Source of the DNA: Ophiothrix spiculata
Taxonomy: Eukaryota > Echinodermata > Ophiuroidea > Amphilepidida > Ophiotrichidae
Assembly: GCA_000969725.1 (NCBI GenBank)
Contig: JXSR01S007435.1
Strand: one strand, 5' to 3'
Length of the DNA stretch: 41,079 nt
Shown: in pieces, positions 12,901-24,900 of the stretch
Numbering within the stretch: the stretch's first letter is position 1
How the letters are laid out: the number at the start of each line of letters is the position of its first letter
Program-made: the position numbers and the translations under genes
Notes under the pieces: model-generated
Told to the model about the DNA's origin: nothing
The model's database searches: none
What the model saw: the letters and a program-made list of their open reading frames with translations, nothing else

Positions 12901-15900
12901 TATGTGCCAGTAATCATAGCGGTGAAGCCGCCTCAGCATTATTTGCTGCCATTCTAAAGCAAGGACCTGATGAGTTAGTGAGATGTCAGACATTTTATTC
13001 AAATATAGAGCCAGTCTATTTTATTTTCTTACAAAATGCTTGACAATGGGTTAAAATTTTAAGATCCACTGACATATGGTGTATAAGGTTCAAATTTGGC
13101 ATATCAGGTGTGAAATAAATATAACACATGGCAGTCATTGCATATACGACTTTCTTGCACTTACATGACAGACATACCTATGGTTTTACCACTTGAAATA
13201 GATTCATCAGGATTGGTCATAGTTCAAATAATATTAAAGTTCTCAAAACAAATCCAAAATTTGCTACTCACAGAAATCCAAATTTTGGATTTGTTTTGAG
13301 AACTTTAATACTATTTTATACCTATGGTTTTATTTTAGAAAAAGCTTGAAAGCTAGTAGGAGTGCAGAATTGTTGACTTGGATGGACCAATAGTGTGTGT
13401 GCAGTTTATTTCACCTGCAAACTTGTCAATAGATGTGTGTCTAATGAGACCATTTACAGGAAAACTACTGATACAAAAATGAATCATGCTCAATAGTAAC
13501 ATACATTCCCCACTATTTACCAGTATATATATATCCCCCTTAAATTTTTCCTTCTCAGAGAAGGAAAATGTCAATGACATTTGCCAGGGAATATACAGGA
13601 GTATATACGCACCAGTGATAAACAGCCAATTGATTTTGCCCTGCATATCAATTTTATGTAATTTCCAAGGTTTTGATTTATATTGCATGTATTAACAGCG
13701 TTAATAAACGTCAAATGTTGGACAGTTCATAAATGGCAAATGTTTGGTACCCATGCAGCGCAATCATGTTAGCCAGCTACAGGTCAACCCACAATGCTCT
13801 GCCTGTGCATAAGCTCAGTGTATGACCTCTCACTGACAAAGTTTTGCGTTACTTGATAGCAGCCAGCGAGTGTTGACCACTAAACAGTGCACAAAAAACC
13901 CTGACCATTATCCGCCTTTTCTATGCTATTTACCGGTACAAGTTTACCAGTAAATTGCATGTTCTGTGGAATATGCTTATGTTCATTAATTGGCCACATC
14001 TACTACGTCTTGCCCCAAGCTAGATACTCATGTTGCCATTACATGAAGTCCTGAAGTATCAAATTTGTATCCAAATTATTGTATATGTGTATATATGTGT
14101 ACCCATATGAAAGACACTCAAAATTGCCACCATTCCCATAAGATTAGCACTACAGTTGACATGAGTAGCGATTCCTTCCTAACCTACCTCATGTAATTTG
14201 TCCTCCGTTATCTCCTGGCCATCTTGCCCAATGCTACTCCACACAAACTCATCCAAGGCAGTGAAGAATGGTTTCAAGTGAGCCACTACAGGATGAGGGA
14301 GGTTCTCCATAGTGCAATGACCTGCAAACAAAGATCAGCCAAAACAGAATTATTACATCAATTTTTGAAACACACCTGGGGCCGATTTCACTAACGTTTA
14401 GCGATGGTCGCTAACCCCGTTTTGATCGCTAACTCCAAAAATGATCGCTAAACAGTGGGTATTTTTTACAATTTAGCGATCATTTTTGGAGTTTGTGTAC
14501 CTATCATAGCAAAGGCCAATAGACTACTAGGTTTTATAAAAAAGGAACCTTTATTCCCGCACCAAGCAAATTAAGCAAAGGGCCAATATGGCCCTTGTCT
14601 GCCCTTACATCGAATACGCTGCTATCATATGGGATTCATACCAAAAAGACCTGATCAATATAATCGAAAAGACGTGCAGCCAGGTTCGTTCAAAATGACT
14701 ACTTAAGAACTAGAAGTGTGCAGAGTATGTTAAATGAACTGGGCTGGGATTCCCTGCAGAACAGAAGGGCTGTTAGCAGACTTACAATCTGACATAAGGC
14801 TAGGACTCCTAAGACTCCACCATACCGGACTCAAGCAACTTTAAGAACCAAGTAATAAAGTATCTCACACAGCAAGACTAAAGCAACCTCTTTCTGCACA
14901 CACATTCCCTACGTGTTTGGCTAACGCTACAATTGTATTGCAACATTAAACAGTGTTGAAGCAGATACAGATAGTCAATGACTAGTTTAGAGCTTTATTA
15001 ACTAGCAATATGGGAATGGCGCACATACACATACGTATACACACACTGCACTAAAGAAAAAAAATGCTACATCAACACATTTGCTGTATAGTATAGGAAC
15101 TTTATGGCAGAGGTGTCACATAATTCTGTTTTCAAAGCCCGATATGTATCATTTTACTCATGCCAAGATGACATTTTCATCATCATCTTATAAAATAGGG
15201 ATAATCCTTTATGCTCAACTACTGTAAAGTGAATTTTGAAATGGCAATGCATCAGTGACAATGAGGCATTCCATTTTTTTTGGACGTATTTCTTGAACAC
15301 AAACAAAGTAATGAGAGCAGAGGCAGGCTGTCACTAGTGCTACAAAGCCCTGATATACACTTCTCCTCACTTACATGTGAAACATCAGAAAGATCCATGA
15401 CTGAAGCTTGCATCTTGGAGATGCAGTGTCTGTTCCTTGTGCTGTTTCCCATGCAGTGCTGCAAAGCCCTGATTTACCCTACTGCTTACCTGCATGTAAA
15501 GCTCCAAGAAAGATCTATGACTGAAGCTGACACCTTGGAGATGCCTTGTCTGTTCTTTGTACTGGTTTCCACATAGTGCTGCAAAACCCTGATTTACCCT
15601 ATTGCTTACCTGCATGTAAAGCTTCAGAAAGATCCATGCTGAAGCTGGCACCTTGGAGATGCCTTGTCTGTTCTTTGTACTGGTTTCCACATAGTGCTGC
15701 AAAGCCCTGATTTACCCTATTACTTACCTGCAAGTAAAGCTTCAGAAAGATCCATGCCTGAAGCTAGTACCTTGGTGATGCCTTGTCTGTTCTCTGTACT
15801 GGTTTCCACATAGTGCTGCAAAACCCTGATTTACCCTATTACTTACCTGCAAGTAAAGCTTCAGAAAGATCCATGCCTGAAGCTAGTACCTTGGTGATGC

Positions 15901-18900
15901 CTTGTCTGTTCTCTGTACTGGTTTCCACATAGTGCTGCAAAACCCTGATTTACCCTATTGCTTACCTGCATGTAAAGCTTCAGAAAGATCCATGACTGAA
16001 GCTGGCACCTTGGAGATGCCTTGTCTGTTCTTTGTGCTAGTTTCCACGTAGGTCTGCAAAACTCCCTATTGCTTACCTGCATGTAAAGCTTCAGAAAGAT
16101 CCATGACTGAAGCTGGCACCTTGGAGATGCCTTGTCTGTTCTTTGTGCTAGTTTCCACATAGTGCTGCAAAACCCTGATTTACCCTATTGCTTACCTACA
16201 TGTTAAGCTTGAGAAAGATCCATGCCTGAAGCTGGCACATTGGAGATGCCTTGTCTGTTCTCTGTACTGGTTTCCATATAGTGCTGCAAAACCCTGATTT
16301 ACCCTATTGCTTACCTGGATGTAAAGCTTCAGAAAGATCCATGCTGAAGATGGCACCTTGGTCTGGAGATGCTCTGTACTGGTTTCCATATAGTGCTGCA
16401 AAACCCTGATTTACCCTATTGCTTACCTGGATGTAAAGCTTCAGAAAGATCCATGCTGAAGATGGCACCTTGGTCTGGAGATGCCTTGTATGTTCTTTGT
16501 ACTGGTTTCCATGCAGTGCTGCAAAGCCCTGATTTACCCTATTGCTTACCTGCATGTAAAGCTTCAGAAAGATCCATGACTGAAGCTAGTACCTTGGAGA
16601 TGCCTTGTCTGTTCTCTGTACTGGTTTCCTCATAGTGCTGTAAAACCCTGATTTACCCTATTGCTTACCTGCATGTAAAGCTTCAGAAAGATCCATGACT
16701 GAAGCTGGCACCTTGGAGATGCCTTGTCTGTTCTTTGTACTAGTTTCCACGTAGTGCTGCAAAGCTCTCCTCAGAAGTAGATATAATCTAAGGAAAATAT
16801 GGTGTTAAAAAAATATGCTTCATGTTCCAAAGGCAATTTTTTTTTAAAACTCTTTTTATATCAAAGCAAGTAAATGTTCATCTCTAATAACAGTCAAATG
16901 TGGTCCTTCTTTTGTAGGAAAATCTTCAATTTTACTTCCACGTTTCTTCAGTCACAGCAGAATGAAACTATCAGCCAAGATGGATGTGATGACAAACCAA
17001 TTGAGGTCATATGAGGTGGCGTAGATACTATGGGAACTATTCCAAAATTTGACTACTCTATAAACTTTCTTGTCCAATATTTATTTTCTAAGTATGATTA
17101 CGACCTCACGTGGATTAAGTATCAAGCTGTAATTGGTTTTAAACATCAATTTCTTTCGTTTCCATTCAACCATTGTGTTTGAAATATTCATAAAAATATT
17201 CTACAGCAAAAGCTCTAAATATGAAGGTTGTGATACTCCCCATACCAGCTAACTGAACAAATCAAGGCCTCTAGGCTGCAGGAAAAATGCTAAAACATCA
17301 GTACTAGTACACAATATATAGTCATATGCCAATATGACAGTTGATGTGATAAATGACAGTGTTAATTGCCAGCTTGGTCAGCCATGAAATTAAGTGTGAA
17401 GTCATACAATGAGAGAATTCTGGTTGTGCATCAGGTGACCTGCCATTGACCTCAATTGGTTTGTCATCACATCCATCATGGCCGATAGTTGCATTCTTCT
17501 GGCTGTATTGGCATTTCAACAACTCACTGTATCTTCTTATACAGGAGCGTACCGTTGTTGATTCTTGATGAATCCACGGTTGATATTCAAATTAGCGCGT
17601 CACGCACGGCACAGCGTTTACGGAAGTGCGTTTACGCAGTACACATAAGTCGGCCCACTGCTCATCGCGTGTCGGGCACTTATAATACGTGCAAAAGCCT
17701 GGCGCTTAGGAACAATTGAAAACGTCAAAGCAGCCAACATTCACAAACTAGCATTTTGCTTCAGATTATGCAAACTTGCGTGATAAAATTATGTGGATGC
17801 ATCGTTGTTGATTCGTGATGAACAACTCTGGCGTGTTTGAATACCTAAATCAACCTACCTTGTGGACAATGCCAACAGAGTCTGCACCCCATTTGCTTTG
17901 CTGTCATCCACCTCCATTCGTTCACCATGGCATTCATCAGGCCTGATAGCGCCATCCTGTTGGTTAGACGCCTTGCTGTAGTGGCATATCATGTGTTCCA
18001 GCACCTGTTTATTCCACTGCATATCTATAGGGTAATGCTGAAGCAATGTCCAAGCTGCAAGAGGAAATTCTTGTGTAATCTCTCAGTTTTCATAACTAGT
18101 AAACATATGGATAAAGATAACACTATATTGTTTTTTAGATGATGTGTATCGAACTTATACAAAGACAATGGGATCCCTCAATTATAGTCATACCAATTCT
18201 CAAACACTGAATCCTTAACCCTACTTTACTCAAAGTCGCGTGAAATTTCAACATAGAATCATCTTATCATTAGAAATGAATATTTTGATTGTTGTTATAA
18301 TCTTCCAAAAACTGTTACTTTGTTTGCTTGCAACTGCAATTAAAGCATTGATCATTATGGATAGATAAAGATACTATTTGCACACAAACACAGTAATCGA
18401 TAATCTTTATTTCCATAAGAACACAATACATTAAAATAGCAACAAATATATAAACCTAATGGAGGAGTAGACTAGAAAATAAGCCAATGAGACCAAGGAG
18501 TAGCCTACCTCCTTACAAAATGAACAACAACAACAACAACATAACAATTACCAGGATACACAAAGAAGAAGGACACCTGAAGGATATCGATGAGCTCATA
18601 CACAAACTGGAAATAGACTATGTATATAATTTTGATTGATAATTTCATTTTTTTGTGAAATTGCTATATTGATTTTGATTCTTTCATACTTTGTGGAAGC
18701 ATGTTCCAAAGAATAGCATGATCTAAAAATGTTTTCTTATTGTTTGTGATCAAGAAATTCTGAAGTATACATGATATCATCAACATAACAAATAAAGAGA
18801 AGTGGCCCCAGTATAGACCCCTGAGGAACACCACACAAGATATTCTCATATTCTGAATCATGAATATCATATGAAATATACTGTTTTCAATTTTGCAAGA

Positions 18901-21900
18901 AACTTTTAAACCATTCTTTAACAATACCATAAAAGCCATAATGATTAAGTTTGTGAAGAAGTATATCATTTCTTACTAGTCACTTCGCTTCATACATCAA
19001 AATAGCAAACAAACAAAACAAACAAATAAACAAACCTTGTTTGGCAAAGTTGTCTTTCACAATGCTAACTAGTCTTTGACAGAGTGGATGATGGAAAACT
19101 TTGGCTAATACATCTGAGAACAAGGCAGGCATAGGCAATGTGAATGCACTAACTACTTCTCCTTTCTTTGCCCCCTTCACAGCAGGGGCATTTGCCCCCT
19201 TCACAGCTGGGATCTTACTCTTCCATGTCTCGGTCATCCAATGAACAAACGCTTTCCACGATGCTGGTGTTGCCTGTTCCATGTACAGCAACGCAGCTGG
19301 TTGAAGCAGTGTTGCCACATCTATGCACTGAGGAGAATCTTGATTTGGTGGTAATGCACTGCAATTAATTTTAGAAGAAATTACATAAAAAGATCTCATC
19401 CTGAATGATAACAGTAGTCATGTCGTCAGCACTTGTATTGTGAAGTCTCTGCCAAAATTCCTTGGACAAAATTAGTCACATGACCACCAATTGCAGGGTA
19501 CCGATCGCGTTCGTAAACATTTGGCCCTGTACTCTGGATGTTTTCTTACATTGTCTGAAGAATTGTGACGCCGACTTTAGTGTTCTATTCGTATTCCAGC
19601 AACGGAAGGGCACATTTGCAATTACTACACCCCTTGAATATTTACAAGTTAATACAGTCCTTTTATTGGATAAATAGCGGAGACGCGTAGTAAGTATTTT
19701 TAACTACTTTCCCGCGTGCGCGTTAATACTCAAATACAGCCGCGCAGTTATGTATTTACGCATTGCGCTGTGTGCTTTACACACAAGTGGAGAAAGTAGG
19801 AAAACTTCCGCATGGTTAACTACCATATGGCTCATGGCAAGGTACTAAATTTCTTGACTTTTAGATTTATTTCCAAGTTATATTCTTACATTTTTGTGGT
19901 GTAGTAAAACTAATTCAACATGATTTATTCCGGAGAAGTATTGTAAAATACTGTCACTCGGTGTTGGATGATCGAGACTTCTGGATAATCAAACACCTCG
20001 GGGACAGCATTTTGCGATACTTCCACTCAAAATATGTTGTATTTGTATACTATTGATTATTAAATTGGAGGTAACAACAAAGTAAGCCAACTTGATGTGA
20101 TGAAAAAATAACACAATATATAGGCCTAAATCATAGGAAGTGTGTATATAGGCCTAAAGTAAATACAACAAGTAAAAACAGGAACAAAATAAAGACTCAC
20201 CGAAAATTCAGATATACATATAGAACGGCACGACGTTTCAAGGGGATACACCCCTTTTCATCAGGCAAACAAAAACAAGCAAAACAAGAAAAGGCAGCAA
20301 ATAATCTACATGAAACTATAATATAATGCAAAACATACAAATAAATCCGAGAGCAAAAATGAAAAGTTACTTAACTTCATGAAATACAGTCGAGTAAAGA
20401 TTGATTATTATATAATTACTTGTTTAGGTTAATTAATTGATTATTATATAATTACTTGTTTAGGTTAATTATTAATAATTGATTATTATATAATTACTTG
20501 TTTAGGTTAATTATTGCACAGTTAATTTTATTCCCCATAATGAAGAGTAAGTATCCATTACTCTAACTGTAGTAAGAGTAGCTGTCATTGTAACAGATTA
20601 CCAAGCTGATAGTTGCAGCAAACTACCGAGCATTTGCAATTTTGAGTTGTTGTAACGAAGCACGACACATTTGTATATTGCCCGATGGTCTGTCGGAAAA
20701 AAGTTGAATTTATTGCAACTCAAAGCGATGTCATGTTGCGATCATTATGACAGGGTAATCGATAAAGCAGCTTGCCGTGCTTGCTGCAAAATTTCCCAGG
20801 CGCAACAAGGTAGAGTTTGCGCACTTGAAATTTTTGACGTCACTCTGGTCATACGACCACCACGACAGACACTCTGAAGCCAGCTTTTCTTAGTCAACCT
20901 TCCAAATACTAGTGGACCTAGTTTCCACATTGAACTTGATTCATTCATTTCATTCATTCATTTGGTATTTATTAAAAAGCACATCGTGACCCAAAGGTCA
21001 AATTACATGCAAATTTACAATAGAACTATATATATAAAACTGGTAGTAATATTATAAAAAAATACACTTAAAAGACAAGCGAAGTATACAAATATTCAGT
21101 ATAGAAATATAAAAACATTTAAACTTAAAAAAAATAAACTGAGGCCAATAAAAGAAGGGTGATCAATATTGTACTTGGTAAAAACACACATAGTGAACCA
21201 GAGAAATATCACCCGTATATTGCACTGTCGCTGTAAAAAGGGAAAGGATCACTCATTTAACAATTGAATAAAAAATGGAAAAATACATGAGTCAAATAAT
21301 TTCAGATGGCAATGCAAGATATGTAAAACAGAGAGCCTTTTCCCTCTGCATGCTTCCCAGTGTCTCATTCCATCTTTTTACACAGAGTTCTATAAAACAT
21401 ATCCTTGGCTACACTTTGCTACACTGAGAATGGTTGCAGCAGATCATAATCAATATTCAGCATATATATCATTTCATACCCACCGTACAATGTGAGCTCA
21501 AAATAGGATCATATCAATTGCTTGCTCTTTTACTGAATTGTAAATATCCAAATAAATTTCAATTGATTAATGTTATCAAAATGACTATTGAAGTAATGTT
21601 ACCTGTTTGAGAGCTGCTGGTGCATCTCATTGATGATATGCAGCATGACAGCACCTGATCTCTGTATCATAGCCCACGTAGCATTACTAGATGAGTCATT
21701 GATACTTGGTAATGTATCAGGCCATAAGCCTGGCTCAATGGCTGTGGCAGAGTCTGTATCATCTAGATTCACATCTTGCAAAATCCTATCTAGGATATCT
21801 TTGGCTTTCTGGAAAGTGAATTGAAGCATGATATTGTAGCAAAGAACATTATTGAAGTATACAGAAAAAACAGGAGGATTAATATTTGGGGCAACACATT

Positions 21901-24900
21901 TCAGAAATGAAAAATGTTTGTTTTGCTTAAAATGAAAATACAAGAAACATGTTATTACTTGAAAGTAGCTTTACAGGTTGTAAAACAAAGATATAAACCA
22001 GGGAAGCGGGTTAGCACAGTGGTGCTTCCCTCGCTTTGCACCACTGAGTGCTGTATGTGTATTTGGTTTTCAGTCAATGCTCGCTTCCGCAGGTTCTTCT
22101 CCGGGTAATCTAGTCTTCCTCCTGCTTCCAAAACTGATTTGATTAAAGAAAGATTTTGGACCCCATTGGAAATAAGCTTCTTTAGAGGCTTTCTTGGGTC
22201 ATCCTTGGCGATTAGCCTACAGAATTCTTTCCTTCTTTCTATTGCAAAATTTTACAAATTTACATTAAAATGCTGCATCTTTCTATTGGGATTCGTCCGT
22301 GCGTCTGCGGTTTTAGCCACCCAAGCATGATAAAAATATGTGCACGCATTAGATGCAGAGTTATTGATTTGAGGTGAACCACTCCATAAGATGTTTGAAT
22401 CAATCTCAAAAACGAAAATCTCCATGAAAACATTTAATAATATTTAGTTTTATAATCTTTATTCATAAAATATACTACCAAAAATCTAAAGCAAAATGCT
22501 AGTTTTAGCATGTATGTAGCTTTGCAGACAGAACTCTTAAGTTCTTGAAACAGTGAGTTAATTTCTGCATATCGTGACACACTTGAACTATCAACTTGTC
22601 ATGTGAGTGCAAGAGAGTCGTATCTGCAATGGCTGCCATATGTCATTTCTGTTTATCACCTTATCACTACAATGCAAAACATTGCTCAAAATATGCCTTC
22701 CATATGTCAGTGGCTCTTGAAATGGTACTTCAGGTAACAGTGTCACCTGAAGAACCATTTCAAGAACCTCTGACCCAAGACTGGGCATTATACAGTGTGC
22801 GATGCACGAAAATGGCTGCTCTTACAGACACGACTTTCTTGCAGTATGAGGAGAATATTATGTGTTGAAAGTTTGAAATTTAACAAACAAATCATGGACA
22901 TCATCATTTTTAGTATAGAAAGATAAATCACTTATCATAAATACGTGTAGTTGCGTTATTTCCACTTACCTGTACAACCTAGCATGTCAATATGCACAAC
23001 TGGTGGAAAGTTAGATTGATGCGCAACCGTGTGAACACAATCTGGACTTTGAAATGTACATGAATCTAGATGCATCTACATTTGTGCCCCTGTGTGGAGA
23101 GCCAATTTAAATACAGGTACAGTTTCCTATTTAATTTTAAAATTAATCAGACTGGGTCTTACCTGTCTATTTATCAGTGATAGTTGGCTTCTTACAAACA
23201 CGTCCATACATGCCTCAATCAACGCAGTCTTCAATGTGCTACCATGTTGCATCAATTGCACCGTCAAAGATGCTGTATGTAGCAGAGATGGGAGCCCGGC
23301 AATTTCTGAACCTGCATAAAAATATAAAAGAGAAAATTCAAACAAAATGATGTTACACTTCTTGGCTTCAGAAATCTATGTATCCCGAGAGTTTGTGGAT
23401 GTGCTGGGGTCTTGTTGCTGGTGATGACATCAGAAGATTATGAATCAAGATTATGAAGACTTCCGATCGTTATTTCACCCCACCCCTCTTCTGGAGCATG
23501 GTGTCCCAGATAGGGTCTAAGGTTTGCATGCATAAAAGAGGTTTAGACAGGGTCAAAATTACAGCTACCATAAAAGGCTCTTTTGCATTTCTGAACTGAA
23601 AAAACATTCAACATTAAAAATGACAATATATTTAGCTATGATACAAAATTAGACTTACACTATGCCCAACTTTAAAACTGGTCTACCTCTTTTGAACATA
23701 CGGACCTCTCTTAAACCTCTTTTGAACGTACGGACCTTGGAGTCCATGCATTTGTTTATGTTCAAGTGCGGTCCTTTGGTGTTCAAATACCCAACAAGAA
23801 TATGGACAATGAAAAATGGGATGATTATCTACTCATTGCTAATCTGCAGAGTCCCTGGTGCACCGGGACACTTGTGGATATCTTGCTTGTAAATCAAACA
23901 CTAAATCAAACACAGAAATTGGTGTTTTTTCACAATGGCTTGTAATGTCCAGGCTATGTTTAGGTTGTTAAAAATAGTAAAATTCTGTTTAGGGGGTGAT
24001 TAATAAAAATATGAGATATTTACTTTCTATGAATATGCTAATTTGCTATCTTATCCTTCAGCAAGGTATGATTGGCAATTTTCATAAATCCTAATTTAAG
24101 ATATGAAAACATTGTCAACATCTTTGTTTAGAATCAACATACACCAAATCCTGGTCAAGGTCATGTCATTTATGAGCATATCTTTCAATATCCTCCTGGG
24201 TTACACTTTGATCATCACAAAATAGGCAGGAATTGCGAGGCTTTCCCCCAAGTAAATATGATCCAACTTACATGAGCGCTGTAGGTACTGATTCACGAGT
24301 CACATGTACAAGGCGTGCTTTGTCTCCTGCAATTGTACTGTGTTCAACTACACACACACTTATCGGTATCAATTCATAATGTGAAAACAAACGCCTATTT
24401 GGTGTTGATCAAAGTATAGTCCCGGCTCATTACATCCCTTCCATCAGTCCCTAAGAAAGTAGCAATATACAATGACTGCCTTGGATTTGTGCTACTATGG
24501 ACCAAGTTTATAATAAAGCATACGAGTGATACAAAATTGATGTGTTACAAACAAACGACTTCAAATAGAGAAACGGTGGTTGCCATCTTGTTGTCGCTCA
24601 TGGAACATCAACATCTTATCTCCGGTCCAATTGTTTGGCAGATAACATGTTAATAAATGAGAGGAGAACTGGTTCAAACAACGAGTCAAGGAGACTATTC
24701 ATATCAAGCGGAGGGGGAGCAACCTGAACAGAAAAGGGACCCCATCAACTTCCACCAGCATTTGACACCAGTTTGTCATCTGACCAATCACCAACTTCCA
24801 GTCAGATGACCCAGAATCCCGGGAAATTCAATTCCATCAGTAGGCATTGAAGTTCGGTGGATGCCGGACGCAGGCCACCACAGCTAACACAAGTAAGTTG

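Noticed and set aside
15280..16635. Several 70-105-codon open frames in the exon 14 array, on both strands
   Set aside because: They come from repeat periodicity. The plus-strand frames are antisense to exon copies, and the minus-strand ones read across donor sites in shifting frames.
20671..20957. Overlapping open frames on both strands with CRACC-like motif
   Set aside because: They fall in dispersed repeat F; the copy at 26950 has different residues and stops.
22596..22868. 90-codon plus-strand open frame with Cys-rich look
   Set aside because: It coincides with the family E MITE, and the second copy at 34183 does not keep the frame.
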